DNA from: DASQHW01 sp038209365
Lineage (GTDB): Bacteria; Actinomycetota; Acidimicrobiia; IMCC26256; PALSA-610
DNA: 64,000 bases
NCBI GenBank assembly: GCA_038209365.1
Contig: JBBQXS010000004.1
Span: forward strand, 1 to 64,000
Direction of reading: 5' to 3'
Numbering within the stretch: position 1 is the stretch's first letter; each line of letters begins with the position of its first letter. A program made the translations under genes and the position numbers. Of the stretch, positions 18,364-27,007 are shown one piece after another. The notes under the pieces were generated by a model. The model searched no databases. It saw nothing but the letters and a program-made list of their open reading frames with translations, and was not told where the DNA came from.

Positions 18364-19457
18364 TGTAGGAGCTCGTGCACGGTGTGGATCGCGATCCACT
18401 CCACCGTGCGGAGCTGCGGCTCGGGGTAGTTGTACAGACCTTGTCGCGCCCAGCCGGCGTCGTCGAGTGCTTCCAATGTCGCGACCAATGCGTGCGCCGC
18501 GGCCAGCACCTCCGTCGCCACGACACCAGGGTCCTGCTCGTTGTACCTCGCCTCGACCACGCGCTCGTCGCGTCGCATGGGCGTGAAGCGCGGCTCGTCC
18601 TCACGTTGTGCTTGCATCACCCGATCCCTCTGCACCTGCAACACGTCCCGTACGTGGCACGCGTACTCGAGCGGGGACCAGACGTCGGGCGCGGGTCGCC
18701 TGCGAACATCGACGGCATCGATCTCGCGCAAGCGGTCGACGAACGCCCGCGCGTCCGCCCGCAGCCATGGGAGGATCTCGGCCCTTCCGACGTCGTACGA
18801 GAAGCCGCATGTCTGACAGGCGTCGCCGAGCACGTCGTACCCGACGAAGTCGAACATGCGGACGTGGGGGCGGAACGGCGATGGCGTGCCCGTGAAGCGG
18901 TGCATCCCGATCCCGAAGGCGGAATCGTCCGGCGCGACGAACGCGACCTCCTCGAAGCCCTCCTCTGCGAACCACGCCCGTACTTCTGGCGTCACGTCCG
19001 GTGGTCTCCGGTGGCGAGTCCAGATGACGTGCGCACACGGCGCGCAGAGCATCGGCAGCGATCGCACAGTGTGCTCCATGTCGGCATCGGTGATATTGCC
19101 GAACACGCCGCACACCAACACGAGATCCGCGGGTGCCGCGTCTTCGTACCCGCTCGACATTCCCGCGTCTCCGACGAGGATGTCGACGGCCGGCCCGACC
19201 TTCTCCTGGGCGCGCCGCGCGAGCTCCGGGTCGAGCTCGACGAGTACTCCGTAGACGTCGCGGGTGCGCGCGTGGCCTTCGAGCGCGCCGGCCAGGTCGC
19301 GCGCCTCGCCGGCGCACATGCTGATGACCGCGATCGGCCCCACCGGCGCCTCGTCCAGCGCGTCCCTGATGCACTGCTGCACGATCGCAAGACGCTGCGC
19401 GAGTGGGCTCTCGGGCGTGTCGTATGCGCGGTGCCACTCGTGCCAGTCACGAACCAT
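18333..19457 (-). CDS. SAM-dependent methyltransferase fused to a DinB-like domain
   Basis: 374 residues from the ATG at 19457 (TTG at 19463 is possible). Residues 1-215 form a class I methyltransferase-like Rossmann fold (IAVISMCAGEARDLAGAL, YGVLVELDPELA, ADLVLVCGVFGNIT). From about residue 235 a DinB-like four-helix domain follows with PLEYACHVRDV and HTVHELLHHRVD, whose histidines would form the metal site. DinB proteins are often thiol-dependent metalloenzymes. The fusion is unusual; the joint function is unknown. The 5' end abuts a divergent gene: the two ATGs overlap. Confidence 0.75.
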   Translation of the reverse strand: MVRDWHEWHRAYDTPESPLAQRLAIVQQCIRDALDEAPVGPIAVISMCAGEARDLAGALEGHARTRDVYGVLVELDPELARRAQEKVGPAVDILVGDAGMSSGYEDAAPADLVLVCGVFGNITDADMEHTVRSLPMLCAPCAHVIWTRHRRPPDVTPEVRAWFAEEGFEEVAFVAPDDSAFGIGMHRFTGTPSPFRPHVRMFDFVGYDVLGDACQTCGFSYDVGRAEILPWLRADARAFVDRLREIDAVDVRRRPAPDVWSPLEYACHVRDVLQVQRDRVMQAQREDEPRFTPMRRDERVVEARYNEQDPGVVATEVLAAAHALVATLEALDDAGWARQGLYNYPEPQLRTVEWIAIHTVHELLHHRVDIGTLA

Positions 19458-19473
19458 GAGCAAGAATCATTGC

Positions 19474-20511
19474 ATGACGTACCGCGTGATCCAATGGGCG
19501 ACCGGCCTCGTCGGCAAGGAGGCCATCAAGGGTGTCATCGCACATCCCGAGCTCGAGCTCGTCGGCGCGTGGGTGCACAGCGAGGACAAGGTCGGCCGGG
19601 ATGTCGGCGAGCTGTGCGACCTCGGCCCGATCGGCGTCCGCGCCACGAACAACCTCGACGAGATCTGCGCGCTCGCCGCCGACGCCGTCGTCTACGCGCC
19701 GGTGCTCGCCTCCACCCGAGACGTCATCCGCCTGCTCGGATCCGGCAAGAACGTCGTGACCCCGGTCGGGTGGATCTATCCGGGCGACACGCCCGGCGTT
19801 GCTGCGCTCCAGGCGGCGTGTTTGCAGGGCAACGCAACACTTCACGGCACCGGCATCAACCCCGGCGGCATCACCGAGCGCTTCCCGCTGATGTTGTCGG
19901 CGCTGTGCCGCGATGTGCGCCACGTGCGCGCCGAGGAGTTCTCCGACATCCGCAACTACCCGACCGAGATCGTTGTACGCGACGTGATGCTCTTCGGCAA
20001 GCCACCCGAGGAAGCCGCCAAGAGCCCGATGGTCGAGGTGCTCGGACACGGGTTCATGCAGTCGATCGACATGCTCGCGCACGCCCTCGGCTTCGCGCTC
20101 GACGCCGAGCGCCGCACGCAGCACGAGATGGCAGTGGCGACCGATGCGCTCGACACGCCCGTCGGCCGGATCGACAAGGGCACGGTGGCCGCGCAGCGGT
20201 TCACGTGGGAAGGCACGGTCGGCGGGACGCCGGTGATCACCGTACGCGTGAACTGGTTGATGGGTGATGCGCATCTCGACCCGCCGTGGAAGCTCGGCGA
20301 GCAGCGGTTCGAGGTCGCGCTCGACGCCGACCCCCCGGTGTCGTGCACCTTCCACGGACTGCACCCGCCGGTGATCGGTGAACACCCCGAGATCGGTCTG
20401 ACCGGCCCCGCGATGCACTGCGTGAACGCGATCCCGTACGTCTGCGCGGCCGAGCCCGGCATCAAGACGTACCTCGACCTCCCCCTCATCGCCGGCCGCG
20501 CCAAGCGTTGA
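19474..20511 (+). CDS. dihydrodipicolinate-reductase-like NAD(P)-binding protein
   Basis: 345 residues from ATG 19474 (ATG 19456 would add six residues). The N-terminal Rossmann segment YRVIQWATGLVGKEAIKGV is that of the DapB/2,4-diaminopentanoate dehydrogenase-like group common in Actinobacteria. A central region with GINPGGITERFPLML follows. It lacks the dedicated lysine-pathway context, so it probably acts on some other amine or amino-acid-derived substrate. Family confident, reaction not assigned. Confidence 0.8.
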   Translation: MTYRVIQWATGLVGKEAIKGVIAHPELELVGAWVHSEDKVGRDVGELCDLGPIGVRATNNLDEICALAADAVVYAPVLASTRDVIRLLGSGKNVVTPVGWIYPGDTPGVAALQAACLQGNATLHGTGINPGGITERFPLMLSALCRDVRHVRAEEFSDIRNYPTEIVVRDVMLFGKPPEEAAKSPMVEVLGHGFMQSIDMLAHALGFALDAERRTQHEMAVATDALDTPVGRIDKGTVAAQRFTWEGTVGGTPVITVRVNWLMGDAHLDPPWKLGEQRFEVALDADPPVSCTFHGLHPPVIGEHPEIGLTGPAMHCVNAIPYVCAAEPGIKTYLDLPLIAGRAKR

Positions 20512-20550
20512 TTGCAACGGAACGGCCCGCCGGCGTCGCTTCCGTTGCAA
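20512..20550. terminator. bidirectional terminator between convergent genes
   Basis: A perfect 11-bp inverted repeat, TTGCAACGGAA at 20512 and TTCCGTTGCAA at 20540, with a 17-base GC-rich loop, starts one base after the stop of the left gene and ends 7 bases before the stop of the right gene. Confidence 0.6.
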
Positions 20551-20557
20551 ACAGGAT

Positions 20558-21346
20558 CTACAGCGGGTCGAAGGGGATCGTGAAGGCGGGGGCTTCGACG
20601 CCGCCGTCGACCTCGAGGATCTTGCCGGTGACGTAGGAAGACGCGGGCGACGCCAGATAGACGACCGCGGCCGCGATGTCCTCGGGCCGGCCCACCCGTT
20701 GCATCGGCGTGTTCCCCTCGAGTTGGGCCCGCACCGTCGCGTCCGTGAGCACGTGCGCGAGCGCCTCGGTCTCGACACCTCCTACCTCGATTGCGTTCAC
20801 GCGCACCTTCGGGGCAAGCTCGGGAGCCATCGCGCGGGTCATCATCGAGAGCGCCGCCTTGGCGGTCGCGTACGCCGTGAAGCATGGCTGCACCATGCTT
20901 GCCGAGCGCGATGAGATGTTGACGATGCTGCCCTGGCCCGCGGCGACCATGTGCGGGACGACGAGCTTGGTGAGCAGGAACGCCGAAGTCACGTTGAACC
21001 GGAGCGCGGCCTCGAACGACCGCTCGCTCGTCTCCATCAGCGCGCGTGGGAGCCAACCACCCGCGTTGTTCACGAGGATGTCGATCCGCCCCATCTCCGC
21101 GACCGCCCGGTCGACCAACGCCGAGAGCTGTTCGGTCACCGTCACGTCCGTTGCCACCGCGATCGCGCGGCGGCCGAGCGCCTGCGCGTCCGATGCAACC
21201 GCCTCGATGTCCGCGATGGTGCGCGCTGCGCACACGACGTCGGCTCCTGCCTCCGCCAGCGCGCGGGCGCACCCCGCACCGATGCCCTTCCCGGCGCCCG
21301 TGACGATCGCGACGCGTCCGTCGAGCCGGAACTCGTCGAGCAGCAT
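20558..21346 (-). CDS. SDR family oxidoreductase
   Basis: 262 residues, classical short-chain dehydrogenase. Cofactor motif TGAGKGIG, NNAG, and the catalytic S..Y..K set (INISSRSASM and AYATAKAAL) are all present, and the C-terminal YVTGKILEVDGG is typical. The residues after the second strand (CAART) suggest NADP(H) preference, which is an inference. The start MLLDEFRLDGRVAIV was chosen because earlier codons are not conserved-looking. Substrate unknown. Confidence 0.9.
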   Translation of the reverse strand: MLLDEFRLDGRVAIVTGAGKGIGAGCARALAEAGADVVCAARTIADIEAVASDAQALGRRAIAVATDVTVTEQLSALVDRAVAEMGRIDILVNNAGGWLPRALMETSERSFEAALRFNVTSAFLLTKLVVPHMVAAGQGSIVNISSRSASMVQPCFTAYATAKAALSMMTRAMAPELAPKVRVNAIEVGGVETEALAHVLTDATVRAQLEGNTPMQRVGRPEDIAAAVVYLASPASSYVTGKILEVDGGVEAPAFTIPFDPL

Positions 21347-21357
21347 GGCGGCGACCC

Positions 21358-21363
21358 TAGTGT
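21358..21363 (+). promoter_or_regulatory. -10 box of a leaderless promoter (TAGTGT)
   Basis: TAGTGT lies 7 bases before the ATG at 21371; no ribosome binding site is present, so the glycosylase mRNA is probably leaderless. It sits in the 24-base gap between the divergent SDR and glycosylase genes. Confidence 0.4.
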
Positions 21364-21370
21364 CGCGATC

Positions 21371-21997
21371 ATGAGCGATGTCGTAAGAGGCCCGGACGGC
21401 GTGCGCCGGTGCGCCTGGGGTGCGAGCACCCCCGACTATCTCCCATATCACGACGACGAGTGGGGGAGGCCGGTCATCGACGACACGCGTCTGTACGAGA
21501 AGCTTTGCCTGGAAGGCTTCCAGGCCGGTCTGTCATGGCTCACGATCTTGCGCAAGCGCGACGCGTTCCGCCACGCATTCGCCGGATTCGATGCCACAAA
21601 GGTCGCTCGTTATGGTGCACGCGATGTCGCACGGCTGCTTCGCGACGCCGGCATCGTGCGGCACCGCGGCAAGATCGAAGCCGCGATCGCGAATGCCCGC
21701 GCGATCGTGGACGTGCGTGAGCATCACGGTTCGCTGGCCGCGCTGTGCTGGTCGTTCGAGCCCAAGGCCCGCCGGCACGTCCCGCGCACGTTCGCCGACA
21801 TCCACGCCAAGACCGAGGAGTCGAAGGCGTTGTCGAAGGAGCTCCTCCGGCTCGGCTTCCGGTTCGTCGGGCCGACGACCGTGTACGCGACGATGCAGGC
21901 CGCCGGCCTCGTCAACGACCATCTGTCGGGTTGTGCGGCACGCGCGCCGTGTGCTGACGCGCGCCGTCGCCTCAGTCCGCCAAAGCCTTCTCGATAG
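21371..21997 (+). CDS. tag: DNA-3-methyladenine glycosylase I
   Basis: 208 residues. It carries the family's N-terminal zinc-binding start (VRRCAWG), then the characteristic YHDDEWGRP and LEGFQAGLSWLTILRKRDAFR segments and the C-terminal VNDHLSGCAARAPC with the remaining metal ligands. It excises 3-methyladenine from alkylated DNA. The last 26 bases overlap the convergent peroxidase gene. No SOS box is visible at its leaderless start. Confidence 0.93.
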   Translation: MSDVVRGPDGVRRCAWGASTPDYLPYHDDEWGRPVIDDTRLYEKLCLEGFQAGLSWLTILRKRDAFRHAFAGFDATKVARYGARDVARLLRDAGIVRHRGKIEAAIANARAIVDVREHHGSLAALCWSFEPKARRHVPRTFADIHAKTEESKALSKELLRLGFRFVGPTTVYATMQAAGLVNDHLSGCAARAPCADARRRLSPPKPSR

Positions 21998-22460
21998 ACC
22001 CGACGAGCTCGTCGTTGCCGGGCTCGACCATGGGCGAGAAGCGGGCAATCACGTCGCCGTCGCGCGACACGAGGAACTTCTCGAAGTTCCAGCGGATGTC
22101 ACCGCTGTGACCCTCGCCGTCGGCGGTGGCGGTGAGCTGCTGATACAGGGGATGCCGGCCCTCGCCGTTGACGTCGACCTTCTCGGTCAGCGGGAACTGC
22201 ACGCCGTAGGACGTACTGCAGAACGTCTTGATCTCGTCAGCCGTGCCCGGTTCCTGCGCGCCGAACTGATTGCACGGAATGCCGATGACGGAGAAACCTT
22301 GGGCGCGGAACCGCTCATAGAGCGCTTCCAACCCTTCGTACTGGGGTGTGAGGCCGCAGAACGACGCGACGTTCACGAGCAGCGCCACCTTGCCCTTCTG
22401 CTCGGCAAGCACGCCCGGGTCGCCATCGATTGACTTCAGCGGAACGTCGTACACCGACAT
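21972..22460 (-). CDS. glutathione peroxidase family protein
   Basis: 162 residues. The peroxidatic Cys is in NVASFCGLTPQYEGL, the catalytic Gln in IPCNQFGAQEPG and the Trp in WNFEKFLV, so the Cys-Gln-Trp triad is complete. Bacterial members are usually thioredoxin-dependent and Cys-based. It lies 32 bases downstream of the phosphotransferase gene on the same strand and could be its operon partner. Confidence 0.93.
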   Translation of the reverse strand: MSVYDVPLKSIDGDPGVLAEQKGKVALLVNVASFCGLTPQYEGLEALYERFRAQGFSVIGIPCNQFGAQEPGTADEIKTFCSTSYGVQFPLTEKVDVNGEGRHPLYQQLTATADGEGHSGDIRWNFEKFLVSRDGDVIARFSPMVEPGNDELVGSIEKALAD

Positions 22461-22492
22461 CGGCCGGCCCCTTTCGTCGTAAGGGACGCACA

Positions 22493-23539
22493 CTAGGTCG
22501 ACAGGAGCGCCTCGAGCAGATCGACGCATTGCAGGTGCGCGCACGCCGCAGTCGCACGCCGCGTCCCGCCGAGTCCGATGTGCAGCGGCTGCCACTTCGA
22601 CCCCATGCCGGCCGTCGATGTCGCCGAGACCCAAGAATAGACCGCGAACAGGCGGTACTGCTCCCATGCGTCGTCGACCGAGAGCATGATCCCGGACTCG
22701 GCCAACAGTTCGCAGTAGCGCTCGATCCAAACCCGTTCGTGTGCGGCGCGGACATCGGTCGGGATCGAGTTGCACACGACGTACGCGACGTCGCGCAGGC
22801 CCGGCGACCGGCCGACCATCGCCCAGTCGAGGAATCCGGTGTGACCACCGGCGGCCACGTCGACGAACAAATTGCCGAGGTGCGGATCACCGTGCACGAG
22901 GGTGCGCGGCCCGGCGTTCCACAGGGCGACGATCTCGGGCGCGCGCGCGAGATACAGCTCGGCGACGCGGTGAAACGGCTCGTCCAGCCGGTCGCCGAGG
23001 GCATCGACCGCCATCCGGACGAAGGTGACGCCACCGGCCGCGTCGCCCGTGCCGCGGTTTGCGAGCCACGCAAGGTCACCGCCGGCCTCGAAGCGCGGCG
23101 ACTCCCAGTACCTCGCGTGCAATGTGGCGAGCTGTTCGACGATGTCGAGCGCGCGCGTCGTGATGTCGGTGTCCTTCGGGGTCGGGAACCGGCACCCGGT
23201 GGCTTCGAGGTCTTCGAGCACCATCACGTAGCGGTCGCCATCGGTGTCCGCGAACCATGCTCGTGGCACGCGCACCGGCATCTCGGCGGCGAGGTCGCGA
23301 TAGAAGCGCGCCTCCGCGACACCCATGCCCACCGATGTCACGAACGCGCGCTGCCTCTCGTCGAAGGGCGCCAACTTCACGAAGACGCTCGCAGGGATGC
23401 CGGGTTCGCCGCGCAACCCGAAGCGCGCGCGTCCGGTCGTCCCGGAGTGGTGATCCACCAGCTCGGCGCGCTCGACCTCCCGCTGCAGCGCGCCGGAGAA
23501 GAAACCAGCCGTCAACTCCTCGACGTCGAGCGGCAGCAC
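22493..23539 (-). CDS. aminoglycoside-phosphotransferase-fold kinase
   Basis: 348 residues from GTG 23539. The kinase motifs are LVHGDPHLGNLFVD (catalytic Asp and metal-binding Asn) and FLDWAMVGRSPGLRD (the DFG equivalent). The N-terminal lobe has FVKLAPFDERQRAFV and VMVLEDLEATGC. This branch is common next to acyl-CoA dehydrogenases and may phosphorylate hydroxyacyl or other small alcohols, not antibiotics. It shares a 36-base divergent promoter region with the oxidoreductase gene. Confidence 0.85.
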   Translation of the reverse strand: MLPLDVEELTAGFFSGALQREVERAELVDHHSGTTGRARFGLRGEPGIPASVFVKLAPFDERQRAFVTSVGMGVAEARFYRDLAAEMPVRVPRAWFADTDGDRYVMVLEDLEATGCRFPTPKDTDITTRALDIVEQLATLHARYWESPRFEAGGDLAWLANRGTGDAAGGVTFVRMAVDALGDRLDEPFHRVAELYLARAPEIVALWNAGPRTLVHGDPHLGNLFVDVAAGGHTGFLDWAMVGRSPGLRDVAYVVCNSIPTDVRAAHERVWIERYCELLAESGIMLSVDDAWEQYRLFAVYSWVSATSTAGMGSKWQPLHIGLGGTRRATAACAHLQCVDLLEALLST

Positions 23540-23562
23540 GCGCGCGACATTACGCCTGCGGC

Positions 23563-23568
23563 TAGCGT
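23563..23568 (+). promoter_or_regulatory. -10 box of a leaderless promoter (TAGCGT)
   Basis: TAGCGT ends 7 bases before the GTG at 23576, with no ribosome binding site. It decides the GTG as the likely start of the oxidoreductase. Confidence 0.4.
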
Positions 23569-23575
23569 CGATTCC

Positions 23576-24619
23576 GTGACCCGCAGGCGCGTCAACCGGC
23601 AGATCGTGCTCGCCGAGCGGCCCGTCGGCATGGTGACCGAATCGTGTTTCGAGATCGTCGAGCGCGAGCTGCCCGACCTCGGTGACGGCGACGCGCTGCT
23701 CGAGGTTCGCTATCTGGGCATCGATCCCACGATCCGCGGGTGGCTCGACGAGCGCGGGAACTACATGGCCGGCGTCACGATCGGTGAGCCCGTCCGATCG
23801 AACGGCGTGGGCGTGGTCGTCGAGACGAACGACCCCGACGAGTATCCGCTCGGCGCGGCGTTCATGCACCTCACCGGCTGGCAGCAGTACTGCGTCGTGC
23901 AGGCAAACCCCTTTCCTCCGATCACGATGGTTCCTGCCGGTGCCGAGCTGATCGACGTGCTGAGCGTGCTCGGTCACATCGGCATTACTGCGTACGTGGG
24001 TGTGCTCGAGGTCGCCAAGCCTCAGCCTGGCGAGACGTTCTGCGTGTCGGCCGCGGCCGGCAGTGTCGGGTCGGTCGCCGGGCAGATCGCGAAGATGCAG
24101 GGTGCACGGGTGATCGGCATCGCGGGCTCGGCGGCGAAATGCGAGTGGGTGACGTGCGACCTCGGGTTCGACGCGTGCATCGACTACAAGCACGAGGACG
24201 TTGCCGCGCGGCTCAAGGAGCTCGCGCCGCAAGGCGTCGACATCTTCTTCGACAATGTCGGTGGCGAGCTCCTCGACACGGTGCTCCGCCGGATCGCGAT
24301 GCGCGCCCGCATCGTGCTGTGCGGCGACATCTCCACCTACAACTCCGGCGGTCGTCCTGCTCCGCTGCACAACATCAGGTACGTGATGGGAAAGCGCGCC
24401 CGCATGGAGGGCTTCAACACCCTCGACCACTGGGACCAATACGCGCCGGCTGCCGCCCAGCTCGCCCGCTGGGTGAGCGAGGGCAAGATCGTCCACCGCG
24501 CCCACGTGCTCGACGGCCTCGAACGCGCGCCCGAGGCACTGGTGCGCTTGTTCTCGGGCGACCACCTCGGCAAGCTCGTAGTGATGGTGAGCGGCGAAAG
24601 CGACGGCGTGACGAGCTGA
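23576..24619 (+). CDS. NADP-dependent MDR oxidoreductase (prostaglandin reductase-like)
   Basis: 347 residues, zinc-free medium-chain reductase. Landmarks are VNRQIVLAERPVGMVTE at the start, the GxGxxG-equivalent AAAGSVGSVAGQIAKMQGA near residue 155, and DIFFDNVGGELLDTVL. Members reduce alpha,beta-unsaturated ketones or enones with NADPH. The gene ends 3 bases from the convergent histidine kinase stop. Confidence 0.9.
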   Translation: MTRRRVNRQIVLAERPVGMVTESCFEIVERELPDLGDGDALLEVRYLGIDPTIRGWLDERGNYMAGVTIGEPVRSNGVGVVVETNDPDEYPLGAAFMHLTGWQQYCVVQANPFPPITMVPAGAELIDVLSVLGHIGITAYVGVLEVAKPQPGETFCVSAAAGSVGSVAGQIAKMQGARVIGIAGSAAKCEWVTCDLGFDACIDYKHEDVAARLKELAPQGVDIFFDNVGGELLDTVLRRIAMRARIVLCGDISTYNSGGRPAPLHNIRYVMGKRARMEGFNTLDHWDQYAPAAAQLARWVSEGKIVHRAHVLDGLERAPEALVRLFSGDHLGKLVVMVSGESDGVTS

Positions 24620-24622
24620 CGG

Positions 24623-26158
24623 TCACGTGTCTGACGAACGTCGCGGAGGTGCGTCTTCGAGCTCGGCGATAGGGATGTCGCCAACGGGCGGCGGTCCCGC
24701 CGAGGGCGCGCCGCCGCCGAGGTCGGTATCGCCCTCGGGATCGCCCTCGGCATCGGGCTTGGCCGGAGGTCGGGGCCGCTCGGCCTTCGGCAGATGGACG
24801 CGGAAGGTTGCACCTTGCCCCGGCGCGGTGTCGACCGACGCGGAGCCGCCGTGCGCGTCCGCGATCGCGGCGACGATCGCGAGCCCGAGCCCGGTGCCGC
24901 CACTTGCCCGCGTGCGCGACGCGTCACCGCGCCAGAACCGCTCGAAGGCGCGATCCGCCTCATCGGTCGGCATGCCAGGTCCTTCGTCGCGCACCTCGAT
25001 GATGGCGTCGTCGTCGTCGCTGGTGACGCGCACGTGCACCGGGGTATCGGCGGGTGTGTGCCGCACCGCGTTCTGGAGGAGGTTCGCCATGACTTGCCGC
25101 AGGCGCACCTCGTCGCCGGGCACCACGACCGCACCGTTCGGGGAGTACTCGATCGATCGGTCGGGCGCGACGGCACGGGCATCGTCGACGGCGTCGCCGA
25201 CGATCCGGGTGAGGTCGACGGGCCCCCGCTCGAGCGGCCGGCCCTGATCGAGGCGCGCGAGGAGCAACAGGTCGTCGACCAACACGCCCATGCGATCGGC
25301 CTCCTCCTCGATCCGCCGCATCGCCTTCGCCAGGTCCTCCGGACGCTCGGCCGCACCGCGACGGAAGAGCTCGGCGTACCCGCGAATGGAGGTGAGTGGC
25401 GTTCGCAGCTCATGAGAGGCATCGCCCACGAAACGCCGCAGCCGTGCTTCGGACGCGGCGCGCTCGTCGAACGCGTGCTCGATCTGCTGCAGCATCTGGT
25501 TCAGCGCGAGTCCCAGCTGACCGACTTCCGTGCGCTCGTCGGCGGTCTCGACGCGCCGCGACAGGTCACCGGCGGCAATCGCACCGGCGGTCACTTGCAT
25601 TTCTTGGAGCGGCCGGAGGCCGAGCTTGACGACGTACCACGCAAGTCCGCCGAGCGCGATGAGCACGCCAGCTGCGACGATGAGCTCGACCAGCAAGAGA
25701 CGGTGGAGCGCCTCGGTCACGTCGTTCAGCGGAATGGCGACGACCATGATCGCGGGCCGGCGGAGGCCCGGCTCGATGACGCTGACCGTCCCTGCCCGGA
25801 CCCGATAGCTCGGGTTGTGCACGGTGACCGTCTTGCCGACCGGGATGTCTTGGGGGAGCTTGGGCCTCGACGCCTCCGACAGCATGTCACCGCTCAGCGT
25901 CTCGGTGCTCCCGTCCGGGTTGCGCAGCTCGACGTAAGTGCCGAACGGCACCGAACGGGGGCGTTGGGGACCACCACGGGCGGGGCTGTCGAGGCCGCGC
26001 TCGAATTGTTCGGGTGCCGCGAGCGCGGATGCGAGTTGCTCGTTGACCCGCTTCGACAGGAACGCCTTCTGCTCGCGATATGTCACGACGCCTGATACCG
26101 AGAGCCCGATCGCCGCCAGGAGCACCAGACCGATCAGGAGACGCGTCCGCAGCGTCAA
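24623..26158 (-). CDS. sensor histidine kinase
   Basis: 511 residues. Two membrane helices (about 5-28 and 150-172) flank an extracytoplasmic sensor region of about 120 residues, followed by HAMP, the HisKA box SHELRTPLTSIRGY with the phospho-accepting His near residue 250, and HATPase motifs (LLQNAVRH, VRDEGPGMP, SGGTGLGLAI). The tail is Pro/Gly/Glu-rich. It is encoded 4 bases after the response regulator and is its evident partner. Resembles the TcrY/PrrB type of actinobacterial kinases. Confidence 0.95.
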   Translation of the reverse strand: MTLRTRLLIGLVLLAAIGLSVSGVVTYREQKAFLSKRVNEQLASALAAPEQFERGLDSPARGGPQRPRSVPFGTYVELRNPDGSTETLSGDMLSEASRPKLPQDIPVGKTVTVHNPSYRVRAGTVSVIEPGLRRPAIMVVAIPLNDVTEALHRLLLVELIVAAGVLIALGGLAWYVVKLGLRPLQEMQVTAGAIAAGDLSRRVETADERTEVGQLGLALNQMLQQIEHAFDERAASEARLRRFVGDASHELRTPLTSIRGYAELFRRGAAERPEDLAKAMRRIEEEADRMGVLVDDLLLLARLDQGRPLERGPVDLTRIVGDAVDDARAVAPDRSIEYSPNGAVVVPGDEVRLRQVMANLLQNAVRHTPADTPVHVRVTSDDDDAIIEVRDEGPGMPTDEADRAFERFWRGDASRTRASGGTGLGLAIVAAIADAHGGSASVDTAPGQGATFRVHLPKAERPRPPAKPDAEGDPEGDTDLGGGAPSAGPPPVGDIPIAELEDAPPRRSSDT

Positions 26159-26162
26159 GAGG

Positions 26163-26867
26163 TCAGTTCTCCGGTGGTGTGCGCAACGTGTAGCCGACCC
26201 CTCGGATCGTGTGAATCAGTGGCGCGCCGAGGCGGTCGATCTTCTTGCGCAGGTAGCTGATGTACGTCTCGACGACATTGGCGTCGCCTTCGAAGTCGTA
26301 CTCCCACACATGATCGAGGATCTGCGACTTCGACAGGGCGCGCCGCGCGTTGAGCATCAAATAGCGGAGCAGCTTGTACTCCGTCGGGGTCAGCTCGACG
26401 CGAGTGCGGCCACGCCACACCTCGTGTGTGTCGTCGTCGAGCTCGAGGTCCGCGAACACGAGTCGCGCGGAGGTGTCGCCGTTCGTTGCGCCGGTGCGGC
26501 GCAACACGGCGCGCACGCGGGCGACGAGCTCTTCGAGGCTGAACGGCTTGGTCACGTAGTCGTCGCCGCCGACCGTGAGCCCCTTCACCTTCTCCTCGGT
26601 GGAGCCGCGCGCGGTGAGGAACACGACCGGCACATGACGTCCGTCGGCCCGGAGTCGTTGCACCACCTGGAAACCGTTTCGGTCCGGAAGCATGATGTCC
26701 AGCACCATGAGGTCCGGCCGGAAGCTTTCGGCGGCCTTCAGCGCGTCGGTACCGGTGCTCGCGACCTCGACGTCGAAGCCTTCATAGCGCAAGGCCGTGG
26801 CGACGAGGTCGGTGATGTTGGACTCGTCGTCGACGACGAGGACCCGGGTCTCGGACACGTGGCCCAT
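26163..26867 (-). CDS. OmpR/PhoB-family response regulator
   Basis: 234 residues from ATG 26867 (GTG 26858 is also possible). The receiver domain has VLVVDDES, the phospho-acceptor Asp in LMVLDIMLPDRNG and the Lys in YVTKPFSLEEL. A winged-helix output domain follows with VETYISYLRKKI and IHTIRGVGYTLR. It precedes its histidine kinase and is divergent from a secreted protein gene 140 bases away, a likely target. Confidence 0.95.
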   Translation of the reverse strand: MGHVSETRVLVVDDESNITDLVATALRYEGFDVEVASTGTDALKAAESFRPDLMVLDIMLPDRNGFQVVQRLRADGRHVPVVFLTARGSTEEKVKGLTVGGDDYVTKPFSLEELVARVRAVLRRTGATNGDTSARLVFADLELDDDTHEVWRGRTRVELTPTEYKLLRYLMLNARRALSKSQILDHVWEYDFEGDANVVETYISYLRKKIDRLGAPLIHTIRGVGYTLRTPPEN

Positions 26868-26908
26868 TTTGCCAGGATCGACTGTGCGCAAGCTGTGCAA
26901 CCCCTGAG

Positions 26909-26935
26909 GGTTGTTCTCACGGCTGTCAAGGCTGT
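26909..26935. promoter_or_regulatory. candidate response-regulator operator (three GGYTGT direct repeats)
   Basis: GGTTGT at 26909, GGCTGT at 26921 and GGCTGT at 26930 are direct repeats in the divergent region between the regulator and the secreted protein. OmpR-family regulators bind direct repeats at about 11 bp; the spacing here (12 and 9) is only approximate. Inference. Confidence 0.3.
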
Positions 26936-27007
26936 TCCCCAGGTCAATCCCAGCCGGCGGACGCATCATCCGGGCACGCTCATGTGCCGTCGGCCAAGGG
27001 AGTAGCC

